Assembly: GCA_964648485.1 (NCBI GenBank)
Contig: CAZYOF010000017.1
Location: 1-64,000 of the forward strand
Direction: 5' to 3'
Length of the DNA: 64,000 bases
Source of the DNA: DAIOEK01 sp964648485
GTDB lineage: Bacteria > Chloroflexota > Anaerolineae > Anaerolineales > Anaerolineaceae
Both the position numbers and the translations under genes were made by a program. Positions 26,101-34,478 of this stretch are shown here, piece after piece. The notes beneath the pieces are model-generated. The model had not been told where the DNA came from. It searched no databases and was given only the letters and a program-made list of their open reading frames with translations. Numbering within the stretch: the first letter of the stretch is position 1; every line of letters begins with the position of its first letter.

Positions 26101-26662
26101 AACCGCGCTTAATCTCGCAGAAAAACTGAATTTAACCTATCACGCAGCAATGAATCATCTCCATTTGAGCAAACTTTATTTCCTTAAGGGCGAATTTGAT
26201 AAAGGCATAGAAGCAACGCTAAGTGGTAGCTCACTCTTTGCAGAAATCAATGCGCAAGAAATTCTTCCTGACCTCAAAGTATCTGAAGGATTGAACTGGT
26301 ACGGAAATGGAGATTTTGCAAAAGCGAAGACTTGCGCTCAAGATGCATTGAAGTTGGCAGATGAAATTAACTCCGCAAATAAAATCACTGATGACCGTGG
26401 AAGAGCATATCGTTTATTGGCAGAAGTAGCATTACAGGAAAACGATATTGATCGGGCGGGTAAATACCTTAATCAGGCTGATCTTATATTTAAGAAAACC
26501 GGTGATGAACTGGAACAGGCGCGTGATATGGTATTAAATGCTGAAATATCTGAGCATTCTAATGACAAGGTTTCAGCTGTTACTTTCCAGCGGCTTGCCC
26601 GGGAAATATTTACAAGGCATGGCGCAGAGATAGATCTGAAACGCATGGATGCAAAAAAATAA
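23168..26662 (+). CDS. Class III cyclase fused to an AAA-type ATPase and TPR repeats
   Basis: The 1164-residue protein has four parts. A zinc ribbon (CVHCG and CGNCG, residues 6-23) is followed by a class III adenylate/guanylate cyclase domain (about 72-255) with metal-binding Asp in ILFADLSGF and LGDGLMAIFG. Next is an ATPase domain with Walker A GEAGIGKSR (about 300-650). Last come a dozen or so tetratricopeptide repeats (about 680-1150), such as YSGLGNMQVFKGEYSQALDSYRKA. The build is that of large soluble signalling proteins that combine cyclic-nucleotide synthesis with an STAND-like switch and protein-binding repeats. Trigger and partners are unknown. It stands alone and ends in a terminator overlapping its stop. 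Confidence 0.9.
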   Translation: MPSSLCVHCGFNNPPGMRFCGNCGKKLPLDTSALVASAASREYIPETVGVMMGADLMERFRVAGLNATGQRRTVTILFADLSGFTVLSRSVDTEEVFLIIQQFMNLLIKDVYKYDGMVDKMLGDGLMAIFGAPIAHEDHPELAIRAAAEMMEDVRKFNHQIHEIHRDKIPHDLQLSMHIALHSGEVIVGGIGSNMLMNYTAIGDTVNLTSRLLDAANPGVILVSETCAQRVQKIAEFQPAGPFWLKGYEQPVSAYQFVGLLEGDSATRQLRMIRSPIVGRESQLSNIMKLMSDVQTESKGRMVFLHGEAGIGKSRLISEIRTTLIEKNIISITGHCFTYKKSIQYWVLQDMLRHFLNLSGNETRTEQIKIITAHIRNLPMQNKPDTVMLILWLLGTLPQAEFQKTAVSLLDPEQLQREIFFTVRDILFQTASDRPLVLIFEDMHWADESSLQFLAFISRKMLDLPILVIVATRTVSDDNFVNLIKIAGAELGNRLSQVPLQRLDGSASRTLVQNLLHPHFIPEGVINRLVNLGNGNPFFLEELVRILIEQGLIHHEDGWRSNEKEMEEFSLKIPDTIQGLILSRFDHLSAVQRRLLQVASIIGRDFNSNLLREVLKISDPILFEEILQQLVERGILERYSDFKGQDFRFTHILMSDTIYSSLLSGDKSELHGSIAQSIEILYQNRIEEFIDVLARHFIYSNDRAKALQYCIKAGNLSAEKYAVEQARKYYSQAESLMATVPHQHFQAAEVYSGLGNMQVFKGEYSQALDSYRKATNRLAEAACGSDEFLQLSRLNRLTAEVYEKLGQYPEAINYLNQAGELLKLTDNKEPIESIWQLHDLGWIQFRQGNLVDAENTLLQAINNLQETAQPALYASLCNRIAGVYYQQSKFRDSIDYLQRSILIREKIGDKVAVSRSSNNLGLLQWKMGDWEAASASFQRSLQSHQSLGDIEGEVNVRANLGLLWMDRGDLPESQYQLTTALNLAEKLNLTYHAAMNHLHLSKLYFLKGEFDKGIEATLSGSSLFAEINAQEILPDLKVSEGLNWYGNGDFAKAKTCAQDALKLADEINSANKITDDRGRAYRLLAEVALQENDIDRAGKYLNQADLIFKKTGDELEQARDMVLNAEISEHSNDKVSAVTFQRLAREIFTRHGAEIDLKRMDAKK

Positions 26663-26693
26663 GAGGGCGAGAGATCGCCCTCTTATTTTTTTA
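26661..26693. terminator. Terminator with GAGA tetraloop
   Basis: A 10-bp stem AAGAGGGCGA/TCGCCCTCTT with a GAGA loop and ATTTTTTTA tail separates the convergent cyclase and protease genes. Confidence 0.88.
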
Positions 26694-26698
26694 TGTAG

Positions 26699-28525
26699 TT
26701 ATTTCTTCTTCTTTGGTTCAGTTACCCAATTGGATATGGATGCATTGGTTGTTGTTGAGGGTTCAGCCGCGCCATTCAGGAAATTATTGGCAAAGGTCGT
26801 TCCTGCAAATGTGCTGCCTGCCCAGGGGATTGCTCCCGTCCAGGCAGTGGGACCACCTGCCCAGGTGCCATAACCGCCACTCCATAAGCCGTAGCTGCCG
26901 GACCACAACCCGTAAGATCCGCTCCACAACCCGTACGAACCCGACCATAACCCGAAACTGCCGCTCCACAGCCCGTACGAACCAGACCACAGCCCGAAGC
27001 TGCCGCTCCACAGCCCGTAAGAACCGGACCATAAACCGTATGATCCACTCCACAAGCCGTATGAACCGGATGCCGCTTCATCTTCGTAGAGCTTGAAGAG
27101 CCCGTCACTTTCATCGAAATAGGAGTAGCCCTGATAATGCTCAGCACCATCCAGGTCGGCGTGGATATCCATGCCGTAATTGGCAGAACCGCTGATATCG
27201 GCAAAGACCGCATCTGGTGCGTTAACTCTTCCTGCCCCCTGTTGCCAGACGCTGTAAAGTGCCTCACCTGAGTCGGGGTTTGTCCAGGGGAAGGAGGTGT
27301 ACATGACGCGATATTTCACCTCATCCGGTGAGAGTCCGCCATTGTTTGCCAGCATGAGAGCTGCAATGCCTGAGACAACTCCGGCTGCCTGTGATGTCCC
27401 CGCCATGGAGAAATACTGATTGGCTACCCGATTGGCATCATGTGATTTGGCGATGTATGAATTTGGCAGCATGGTTGAGACCATGTGCGCGCCGGGCGCC
27501 ATCACATCCGGTTTGACGAAACCATCTAATGTAGGACCTGCGGAAGAGAATGGGGCGATATAGTCATCGGACCAGTCATCTACGGTGTAATTATCAGTGA
27601 AAGCGCCAGCGGTGATGACGTACGGGTTATTCCCGGGAACACCTACCGTCATGGGGTCAGAGCCGGTGTTGCCGGCTGCCACCACCACGGTGATGCCCTC
27701 TGCCCAGGCGCGCATGATGGCTTTATTCAGCGGATCCGCCCAATAAGGCGATTGCACCGCCGCAACCAGTGACATGTTCATCACTTTTATGTTGTACTCA
27801 TCCTTGTGTTCAATTACCCAATCGATGGCTTTAATGACTGTTTTATATGTGCCTTTCCCCTTTTTATCCAGCACACGGATACCTACCAGATCGACACCGG
27901 GAGCCATGCCGTTCCATTCACCATCTGCACCGGTCTGACTGTTGGCAATAATACCGGCGATGTGCGTACCATGCCCGTTGGGGTCAAAGGGTTTCTTGTT
28001 TTTCTTATCCACCAGGTCCAGCCAGGCTACGATGCGGGTCTTGCGATCTTCATCAAGCCCTTTCAGCAAGCCGATATGTCTGCCGATGCCGGTATCCAGG
28101 ATGGCGACGGTGACACCTTCACCGGTCACACCCTGCTCCCAAACGAGATCTGCCCCGGTGACATCGGGGTAATCAGTCGATGGTGAGTCTTTTCCGAAAC
28201 CGCCTTCTTCATCCCATTCGTCGTCTCCCTGCAGCATGACCTCGCTATCAGGGAATACATCGACATCTGGCAGGCAGGCAAGCAGGTCTGCCTCCGCCCT
28301 GGTAAGACGCGCTTCCACGCCGGTGATGCTGCTGAACGGTTCCACAACCGTCCCTCCGACCCGCTGCACCGCACTGGTGACCGCGTCCATGCTAAACCCT
28401 GTTACGATGTAACTGCTTCCATGCGAGACTGCACTTGCGGTGGGGGTGGCCAGGGACAGCGCGATAACCAGCAGCAAGGCGATACTGACTGCCTTATTAA
28501 GATAATTTCTGATTCTGCTGTTCAT
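26699..28525 (-). CDS. Secreted subtilisin-family (S8) protease with Trp-Ser-Gly heptad repeats
   Basis: The 608-residue protein has a signal peptide (cleavage near residue 32, PTASA) and an I9-like propeptide to about 95. The S8 domain carries the triad Asp144 (AILDTGIG), His185 (NGHGTHIAG) and Ser378 (AGTSQAAG), with oxyanion Asn286. Residues about 487-556 are ten tandem heptads of the form GS(Y/F)GLWS, followed by a Ser/Thr-rich tail. Such aromatic repeats may attach the enzyme to the cell surface or to insoluble substrate; that is inference. It is expected to act outside the cytoplasm in protein breakdown. The gene is GC-richer than the region to its left and begins a GC-rich block reaching 31.5 kb. 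Confidence 0.93.
   Translation of the reverse strand: MNSRIRNYLNKAVSIALLLVIALSLATPTASAVSHGSSYIVTGFSMDAVTSAVQRVGGTVVEPFSSITGVEARLTRAEADLLACLPDVDVFPDSEVMLQGDDEWDEEGGFGKDSPSTDYPDVTGADLVWEQGVTGEGVTVAILDTGIGRHIGLLKGLDEDRKTRIVAWLDLVDKKNKKPFDPNGHGTHIAGIIANSQTGADGEWNGMAPGVDLVGIRVLDKKGKGTYKTVIKAIDWVIEHKDEYNIKVMNMSLVAAVQSPYWADPLNKAIMRAWAEGITVVVAAGNTGSDPMTVGVPGNNPYVITAGAFTDNYTVDDWSDDYIAPFSSAGPTLDGFVKPDVMAPGAHMVSTMLPNSYIAKSHDANRVANQYFSMAGTSQAAGVVSGIAALMLANNGGLSPDEVKYRVMYTSFPWTNPDSGEALYSVWQQGAGRVNAPDAVFADISGSANYGMDIHADLDGAEHYQGYSYFDESDGLFKLYEDEAASGSYGLWSGSYGLWSGSYGLWSGSFGLWSGSYGLWSGSFGLWSGSYGLWSGSYGLWSGSYGLWSGGYGTWAGGPTAWTGAIPWAGSTFAGTTFANNFLNGAAEPSTTTNASISNWVTEPKKKK
26858..27067 (-). repeat. Ten in-frame 21-bp tandem repeats in the protease gene
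   Basis: Ten copies of a 21-bp unit encode heptads of the form SGSYGLW, with Tyr/Phe alternating at one place and the last copy changed to GTW. Copies differ at synonymous third positions, so the repeat is kept at protein level rather than being freshly duplicated. Confidence 0.9.
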
Positions 28526-28636
28526 GGCATTTCTCCCGAAAATAACTGCTTATGGATGAATTGACCCTCCATATCTTTCTGCGAGGGCAATTTCAATATA
28601 GCATGCGGGAGACAGTTTGAACCTTACAGCTACTTT

Positions 28637-29563
28637 TCAATTAGGATTCGGTTTGTTAGACAATTCCTTCTCGATCATATCCACAGTTACACGGGTTCCG
28701 GTACCCCCATACCCGCGCACCGAATAAGACGCAATAATATTCCCCCAGGCAAGGCACTCCGCCACTGATTTTCCATCGAGATATGCCTTCAGAAAGCCGG
28801 CATCATAACAATCACCCGCGCCGGTGGTATCGAGTGGTTTGACCGGTGTGACCGGCACATGGGTGATCTCGCCTTTCACGCAGGCGTAACTGCCATCTGG
28901 ACCGTTCTTGACCACCACCAGCGGACACAGCTCCCCCAGCACGCGGATGGCATCTGCCAGATCCGCCTTCTGTGTGAGGGAACAGGCTTCCTGCGCGTTA
29001 GGTAGAAAGATATCGGTCTGCTTCAATGCCCGTTGCAATGGCTTTTCAGTGATGCGTGACTCAGGGCTACAGTTGCCATCCATCATTAAGATCATCTTCT
29101 TCATCTTAATTACCGGCACTGCCATATCAAACATCTTGCCGTACAACATGCCGGGGATAAATACCGCCCGTGCGTTCACCTTTGCCAGGGCAGCCACCCC
29201 CGCGGGGATGGTCGGCTCGGGGTCGTAGTAGGTCATGAACCCACGGTCCGGACCGACAGATGCAGCCGATGAGATACGCCGGTAAGGGCGGTTGTGATGT
29301 ACGAAAAAGCGCTCATCCATGCCCTCGGCGCGGACAAAATCGAGGATGATCTTGCTGATAAGGTCGTTGCCCCAATCCGCCGCCCATGCGACCTTCATGC
29401 CCAGCCGATGCATCGCCGCCGCCGCGGTGTAAGCCTCTCCGGGCAGCATGTCGAAACCCTCAGCCAGCGTATCTTCGTGCAGAATGGGCAGACGCGGCAG
29501 GTTGGCGTAGATCACATCCAGACTGGCATCGCCCACCACGAGCACATCGTACTTTTCTGCCAT
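28637..29563 (-). CDS. PfkB-family sugar or nucleoside kinase
   Basis: The ATG at 29563 lies one base after the GH4 stop (TGATATG), indicating translational coupling; upstream in-frame codons fall inside the GH4 gene. The 308-residue product is a ribokinase-type enzyme: VVGDASLDVIYANLP, a Gly-rich stretch before AMHRLG, and the signature DTTGAGDCYDAGFLKAYL with the catalytic Asp. It phosphorylates a sugar or sugar-like alcohol using ATP. Being coupled to a GH4 glycosidase it probably handles the sugar released by that enzyme. The exact substrate is not clear. Confidence 0.88.
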   Translation of the reverse strand: MAEKYDVLVVGDASLDVIYANLPRLPILHEDTLAEGFDMLPGEAYTAAAAMHRLGMKVAWAADWGNDLISKIILDFVRAEGMDERFFVHHNRPYRRISSAASVGPDRGFMTYYDPEPTIPAGVAALAKVNARAVFIPGMLYGKMFDMAVPVIKMKKMILMMDGNCSPESRITEKPLQRALKQTDIFLPNAQEACSLTQKADLADAIRVLGELCPLVVVKNGPDGSYACVKGEITHVPVTPVKPLDTTGAGDCYDAGFLKAYLDGKSVAECLAWGNIIASYSVRGYGGTGTRVTVDMIEKELSNKPNPN

Positions 29564-29564
29564 A

Positions 29565-30920
29565 TCAGCGCAACCTCGGGAAGTAATCACCATGCCGGGC
29601 GAGGTAGGCATCTACCAGCGCCTGTGCGCCGAGGTAATCTGCCACCAGCGGATGGATGGTGAGGGCGTGGATGGCTTTCGCACGGCTGCCTTCCACCGCC
29701 GCTTCGATGGTCTTCTGCTCGTAGGCTTTGACGGTTTGCATGAGCCCCAGGCAGTGGATGGGAATCTCGCCCACCGGAATGCCTTCCACTTTATCACGGC
29801 TGACCCGCGCGGCGATCTCGACCACTTCGTCATCCTGCATCCCCTGCACGCAACCCCGGTTGGGGATGTTCACGATAAGCGTGCGCTGTTCACCTCCCAC
29901 CAGCGCCTCGATCAGGTTGAGCGCCAGGCGCGCGTATCCCAGCTCGGCATCGCGGACGGTCGTCTCATCCACCTTGACCTGCGTTTCATCCCCACCCCAG
30001 TGCGCCCTGCCGCGCTCGATGAGGTAGCGGTTGTACACGCGCTGCAAGCCTTCGGCATCTTCCTTCTGGCGCGCCTCGCGCACCATGGCAAAGAAGGCGT
30101 GGTTCATGCGCGCCACTTCTTCTCCACGCAGCTCGGCAGCGGATTTCATGTGCGCGTACTCTTCACGCGACTGGTAGTAATACTTGAGATAGTAATTGGG
30201 CAGCAACCCCAACGCTGCAGCCACCTGCGGGCGGACCTCGTAGCCGGGAATATCTTCTTCTTGCGCAAGGAAAGCAAGGATCTGCCCGATCAGCTCCTGA
30301 TCGCCCACCTTCACCGAACGGATCCAGCCCAGGTGGTTCAAGCCAAAATACTCCGCCTGGATCTGGCTCTCATACAGCAGCAGCGAATCGGCAATGGCGG
30401 AGATCATGTCCGAGGGACCATCGCAGATGCCCACCGCGCGTTGCCATCCACCCACACTGGCAACCGCCTCTGCCAGCATCCCACTGGGATTGGCGAAGTT
30501 GATGAGCCACGCGTTGGGACAGAGCGTTTTCATCTGCTCCACGTATGCCAGCAGAACGGGGATAGAGCGCAAACCCATGGCAAAGCCACCCGCGCCGGTG
30601 GTCTCTTGCCCGATGTAGCCCAGATCGACCGCCACGCGCTCATCGATCACGCGCGAGTCGATGCCGCCCACACGGAAGATGGTGATCACGTAATCCGCGC
30701 CGCGCAGGGCATCTTCTGCCTTCGTGGTGCGGTGGATGCGGAATTTGACCGCCGGGTCGCTTTCGAGCAGCATGGTGATGGCGCCGATCAGCTCCAGCCG
30801 CTCGGCATCCACATCCATCAGCCAGAGTTCTGTAATCCCCAGCGCGTTTTGCCGGGTGATGATTTCCTGCACAATCAGCGGCGTTCGTACCCCCGCCGCA
30901 CCTAAAATGGTCAGTTTCAT
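29565..30920 (-). CDS. GH4-family NAD- and metal-dependent glycosidase
   Basis: The 451-residue enzyme opens with a dinucleotide-binding fold (LTILGAAGVRTP). It has the GH4 features DYVITIFRVGG, NFANPSGMLAEAV, the metal-binding Cys in GICDGPSD, and the His in FGLNHLGW. GH4 enzymes use NAD+ and Mn2+ in an oxidation-elimination-addition cycle on 6-phospho-glucosides, alpha-galactosides or glucuronides. Which of these is cleaved cannot be read here; no phosphotransferase system is nearby, so a non-phosphorylated substrate is possible. The gene is GC-rich and has a long open antisense frame due only to composition. It is first in an operon with the PfkB kinase. Confidence 0.92.
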   Translation of the reverse strand: MKLTILGAAGVRTPLIVQEIITRQNALGITELWLMDVDAERLELIGAITMLLESDPAVKFRIHRTTKAEDALRGADYVITIFRVGGIDSRVIDERVAVDLGYIGQETTGAGGFAMGLRSIPVLLAYVEQMKTLCPNAWLINFANPSGMLAEAVASVGGWQRAVGICDGPSDMISAIADSLLLYESQIQAEYFGLNHLGWIRSVKVGDQELIGQILAFLAQEEDIPGYEVRPQVAAALGLLPNYYLKYYYQSREEYAHMKSAAELRGEEVARMNHAFFAMVREARQKEDAEGLQRVYNRYLIERGRAHWGGDETQVKVDETTVRDAELGYARLALNLIEALVGGEQRTLIVNIPNRGCVQGMQDDEVVEIAARVSRDKVEGIPVGEIPIHCLGLMQTVKAYEQKTIEAAVEGSRAKAIHALTIHPLVADYLGAQALVDAYLARHGDYFPRLR

Positions 30921-31056
30921 ATGCCACCTGTAATATTGGGTTGAGCAAATTATACCTGATGCCCGCCCGCGCCCGGAACTGTTCGATAGTTCTCCTGTAT
31001 AATTTTAATGCAACGGCAGCGCGGATTCCACGTATATTTGTGTGAGGATAAAGAAG

Positions 31057-31473
31057 ATGGGCAAAAAACATAAGGATGAGAAGAAATTGAAACAACCCTG
31101 GCGCAATTTGCACGGCGCCATCTGGCTGATCGGATTAGGCTACCTGTTCATCAGCGGCAACTGGTTCCCCGGTATTCTGTGGCTGATCGGGGTGAGCATG
31201 ATCCTCGAAGCCGTGCTGATGATGGCGGTACCCGATGCCTACGAAGAAGAGGAACCAAAGGAAACCAAACCCGAACCGACCCCCGGACCGGCGGTGTTGG
31301 AGACCGATTTCAGCATTCCGGCGCCCGCTCCCAGAGCGGAGCCGCGCCCCTACGCTTCTCTGCCCACCAACTGCCCGCGCTGCGGCGCCCCTGCCCGTGG
31401 ACACGAGGTGATCTGGCACGGCAGCCATTCTGCCGATTGCGCCTTCTGCGGTGCGAGTTTGCCCATCAAATAA
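31057..31473 (+). CDS. Small membrane protein with C-terminal zinc ribbon
   Basis: The ATG at 31057 gives 138 residues: a Lys-rich start, two membrane helices (about 19-35 and 38-58), an acidic and Pro-rich linker (EEEEPKETKPEPTPGP), and a C-terminal four-cysteine zinc ribbon (CPRCGAPARG and CAFCGASL). No named family was recognised. A GTG 15 nt upstream is a possible alternative start. The gene is a single unit divergent from the GH4/PfkB operon and ends in a strong terminator. Confidence 0.7.
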   Translation: MGKKHKDEKKLKQPWRNLHGAIWLIGLGYLFISGNWFPGILWLIGVSMILEAVLMMAVPDAYEEEEPKETKPEPTPGPAVLETDFSIPAPAPRAEPRPYASLPTNCPRCGAPARGHEVIWHGSHSADCAFCGASLPIK

Positions 31474-31483
31474 TCAAATTCCT

Positions 31484-31515
31484 CTCTCCCCAATCTTCGA
31501 TTGGGGAGAGTATGT
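31484..31515 (+). terminator. Strong terminator
   Basis: A 12-bp perfect stem CTCTCCCCAATC/GATTGGGGAGAG with a 3-nt loop is followed by TATGTTTGTT. Confidence 0.85.
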
Positions 31516-31540
31516 TTGTTCCCTACTTTGCTAATTAAAC

Positions 31541-31677
31541 TGTCATTCTGCCTTGCCCTGGCGGGCTAGGCCAGGGAGCGCAGCGAAGAATCTCTACCAA
31601 TGTTTAACTTAATGATTCATCACATCATGCCAGACCACAATACGAAGTAGAGATGCTTCACGTTGTTCAGCATGACA
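31541..31677. repeat. MITE-like imperfect palindromic repeat
   Basis: The ends TGTCATTCTG and CAGCATGACA are inverted copies, and inner blocks GAGCGCAGCGAAGAATCTCT and AGAGATGCTTCACGTTGTTC are also inverted copies of each other. The 137-bp unit has no coding potential. It resembles the non-coding palindromic elements spread through many Chloroflexota genomes. Confidence 0.75.
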
Positions 31678-31729
31678 AACTGGGGTTAATAAATATATCC
31701 TGTTTTTTTACTGTCAACCTACCTCAGTC

Positions 31730-31768
31730 TATCATTCTGCCTTGCCCTATTGGGTATAAGCCAGGCTT
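31730..31768. repeat. Partial second copy of the palindromic repeat
   Basis: ATCATTCTGCCTTGCCCT matches the left end of the element at 31541, followed by a different small palindrome and no right end. Confidence 0.6.
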
Positions 31769-31774
31769 AAATTT

Positions 31775-32527
31775 CTATCTATACTCCGCATCCCAGGGGG
31801 TGCGGCTGGTAATGATGAGGAGATAATCTGTCTCATCAATATCCACCATAAGTTCGTACGGGGTGTGTTTACCCACCAACTTCACAAATCCATCGTCTGT
31901 CAACACCGTGACTGAGAAAGCATCTCTATCTTCAGTAGAAAATTTCACCGTCCCCGGACCTCCGCGCAAAAATACAATATCACTCCCCATCCCCGTATAA
32001 GAAAAACCCAGGGTTAGAATATGCGAATCCAAAACATGACCCAGTGGGATAATATCCATAGTCCATAACCCATCGGTATCTACATCAACGTATTGATAAA
32101 TTTGATCCAGCATAAATAATGGGACGTACGCATCATACAACCCGATGTCATCCATGATCACACCGAGCTGATTATTGTCTTCATCCAGTGCGGTGATTGT
32201 AAAGTACGTGGCACCCGCGGTGGCGATCCTCGCCACGGGCAGATACTCAAAGCAATTCAGGTCCAATTCAAAAGTTGAGCCGCCATCTCCGGCGAAGACC
32301 AGGTATTCTTCTACATACTGCGGATCGCAAGAGCCCTCCGGTGTAGGTTGCATGGTAGGTAAAACCGTAGGCGTAACCACGGGCAGATGTGTGGACGTGG
32401 GCACCCAGGGCAGATTCACCTCGGGCGGGGATGACACGGTTTGTACCAAACGCGTAAGGTTTTCTGCCGAAAAGCAAGACAGGCATAAAAAGCTGACAAA
32501 CATGGATAGCGCCAATAATCTTTTCAT
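31775..32527 (-). CDS. Lipoprotein of unknown function
   Basis: The 250-residue product has a short lipoprotein signal (MKRLLALSMFVSFLCLSC, lipidated Cys about 18). A Pro/Thr-rich linker (to about 65) leads to a beta-rich domain with several aromatic and acidic residues (LVFAGDGGSTFELDLNCF, TYFTITALDEDNN). No family was recognised. It should be anchored to the membrane outer face. It stands alone between the palindromic repeats and the transposase fragment. Confidence 0.65.
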   Translation of the reverse strand: MKRLLALSMFVSFLCLSCFSAENLTRLVQTVSSPPEVNLPWVPTSTHLPVVTPTVLPTMQPTPEGSCDPQYVEEYLVFAGDGGSTFELDLNCFEYLPVARIATAGATYFTITALDEDNNQLGVIMDDIGLYDAYVPLFMLDQIYQYVDVDTDGLWTMDIIPLGHVLDSHILTLGFSYTGMGSDIVFLRGGPGTVKFSTEDRDAFSVTVLTDDGFVKLVGKHTPYELMVDIDETDYLLIITSRTPWDAEYR

Positions 32528-32601
32528 CGTTCCCCTCTACATCCTATTATAGGCAGTTCACCAAATTTATTCACTGTTTTGCAAGCCCAATTTGCATGGA
32601 A

Positions 32602-33096
32602 TCAACCTTTCACCCCCCTGCGTTTCTCCTCCTGCATCATTAGCGCCATATTCTTATAAAACAGCAGCCCCACGATCATATCATTCCAATTACGAAAGAG
32701 ATGATTGAGCGGCATGAGGAAAGGCTTGCCGTAGTCTCGCTGCTGGTAGAGCTTGCCCGATGCCCACAGCTTCCACAGATCCACACCCGTGCGGTCGCGC
32801 AGATCGGTGAAAAGGGCATCGAGGATGGCTTCCCACACGCCCGCTTTCACCCAGCCGGTGTAGCGCCTGAAACAGGTGGTGTAGGGTGGATAGCCCTCGG
32901 GCAGCTCCATCCACTGGATGTCACGCAGGATGACATAGAGGATGCCCTCGAGCACATCGCGGTCGTTGGCGGGTTTGCGCCCCACCGTGCCCTCTGCCCG
33001 CGGGGGGATGACCCCCTGCACGAGCTGCCAGCGCCGGTCGTTGAGGAAGGTGGTTTTACGCTGCATGGTATTTAGTAATGAAATGAAATTTTGCAA
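32602..33096 (-). pseudogene. IS5-type transposase N-terminal (DUF4096) fragment
   Basis: Residues about 12-110 match the DUF4096 domain found at the start of IS5-family transposases: RRWQLVQGVIPPR, GRKPANDRDVLEGILYVILRDIQW, ELPEGYPPYTTCFRRYTGWVKAGVWE. The catalytic DDE half is absent and the last ~50 residues are unrelated. It is therefore a decayed insertion sequence or a domesticated DNA-binding domain. It is GC-rich against its AT-rich right-hand neighbours and marks the left edge of the restriction-modification island. Clear terminal inverted repeats were not found. Confidence 0.75.
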
Positions 33097-33130
33097 TTTT
33101 TGCGATCAAATGTGCGAAGTATGGTTTCAT

Positions 33131-33162
33131 ACCCCCAGTTTACGCACAAAATGGGGGTTTTT
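33131..33162 (+). terminator. Hairpin with T tail left of the defence island
   Basis: ACCCCCA and TGGGGGT arms are followed by TTTTC on the + strand. It lies upstream of the NucS-like gene and may shield the island from read-through, or be an end of the decayed insertion sequence. The 33163-33384 gap otherwise holds only AT-rich leader with a TATAAT at 33354. Confidence 0.5.
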
Positions 33163-33384
33163 CTACCTGTCACGTGTGACAATTGTTTTGAAAATAAATA
33201 GGTGAATTTTTCAGGAATTATGAGGTAATTAGATAAGGCACACAAACCAATATGAAAAAATGGAGTGACCTAAACTGCCAATAATTTCATTAATTACTGA
33301 ATTTGCAGGATGTAAATTTCTTTGCACTCACTATTTGAAAAAATGAAAGCTTGTATAATTAAATACTAATACGAGGAGGGTAAA

Positions 33385-34458
33385 ATGCCGATTGAAATTG
33401 GAATTTGGCGTATTGAAGATAAGTTAGCCAAAGTCGAATACATACCAATTGAAAATGAAAAAAAACTCGAACAGATCATAATAAAAAATATCCAGATTAT
33501 CGATAAAGATCTGTTAGTTATTGGTAACCAAATCACCACCGCGTATGGAAATAAACTAGATATTCTAGCAATTAATAAGAATGCTGAGTTAGTACTAATA
33601 GAATTAAAGCGAAATAAGACACCTCGCGATGTTGTAGCCCAATTACTTGATTATGCGACCTGGGTTGAGCACCTAAGTTATGATGACGTTAATGCGTTCT
33701 ATGAAGAAAATCACCCAACAAAAAAACTAGAGCAAGCATTTAATGAACATTTTGAGCTTGATATCCCAGATGAATTCAATGAAACCCATAAGTTAATTAT
33801 TGTCTCTTCAGAATTAGATAACAGTACAGAAAGAATAATTCATTATCTATCAGACAATGGTATAGCGATTAATGCAATATTCTTTAAATTTTTCAAAGAA
33901 AATGATAAAGAGTACATCACAAGAAGTTGGTTAATCGACCCATTCACAACTGATGAAAATGTAAAGAAAACAACAAAAAGATCAAAAAACCTATTTTGGA
34001 ATGGCAGAGATTGGTATGTGTCTCTTGGTGTAGATGAAAGCCGCAACTGGGATGATTGTAAAAAATATGGGTTTATATCGGCTGGAGGTGGTAAATGGTA
34101 CAGTAATACTTTGGCTTTATTACCACTTGAAGCAAGGGTATTTGTTTGCATACCGAAAGTTGGATATGTAGGTGTCGGTATTGTAAAAAAACAAGCTGTG
34201 CCAGTAAAAGAATTCCTTGTTGAGATTGATGAGAAGGAGAGGCCAATTCTTGAAGCAGAATTAAAAGCAACAAAAATGGGCGAATTTGCAGATGATTTGG
34301 AAAAATCTGAGTATTTGGTTGGTGTTGAATGGCTAAAGACTGTACCGATAACCAAAGCTATTTGGGAAAAAGGTATGTTTGCCAACCAGAATTCTGCATG
34401 TAAACTGCGGAATAGCTTCACGATTGAGCGTTTAACCAAGATCTTCGAATTAGAATAA
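33385..34458 (+). CDS. NucS/DUF91-like PD-(D/E)XK nuclease in a type I R-M island
   Basis: The 357-residue protein carries an N-terminal nuclease core with LDILAI (Asp59), LVLIELKRN (Glu73 and Lys75) and a downstream QLLDYATWVEHL block. This is the D...ExK plus QxxxY pattern of NucS/DUF91-type enzymes. The C-terminal half (about 205-357) has an extra domain of unknown function with WNGRDWYVSLG and SRNWDDCKKYGFISAGGG. A GAGGAGG ribosome site precedes the start. It is the first gene of the island, 20 bp before hsdM, and strongly AT-rich. A role in cutting foreign or mispaired DNA fits but is inference. Confidence 0.82.
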   Translation: MPIEIGIWRIEDKLAKVEYIPIENEKKLEQIIIKNIQIIDKDLLVIGNQITTAYGNKLDILAINKNAELVLIELKRNKTPRDVVAQLLDYATWVEHLSYDDVNAFYEENHPTKKLEQAFNEHFELDIPDEFNETHKLIIVSSELDNSTERIIHYLSDNGIAINAIFFKFFKENDKEYITRSWLIDPFTTDENVKKTTKRSKNLFWNGRDWYVSLGVDESRNWDDCKKYGFISAGGGKWYSNTLALLPLEARVFVCIPKVGYVGVGIVKKQAVPVKEFLVEIDEKERPILEAELKATKMGEFADDLEKSEYLVGVEWLKTVPITKAIWEKGMFANQNSACKLRNSFTIERLTKIFELE

Positions 34459-34478
34459 AGAAATGCCAGGATAAACAC

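Noticed and set aside
26858..27067. CRISPR array
   Set aside because: The 21-bp units are contiguous, in frame and coding; there are no spacers.
29592..30905. 437-codon open frame antisense to the GH4 gene
   Set aside because: Same compositional shadow; the GH4 frame has clear active-site motifs.
32602..33096. Intact insertion sequence
   Set aside because: The DDE catalytic half is absent and no matching terminal inverted repeats were found.
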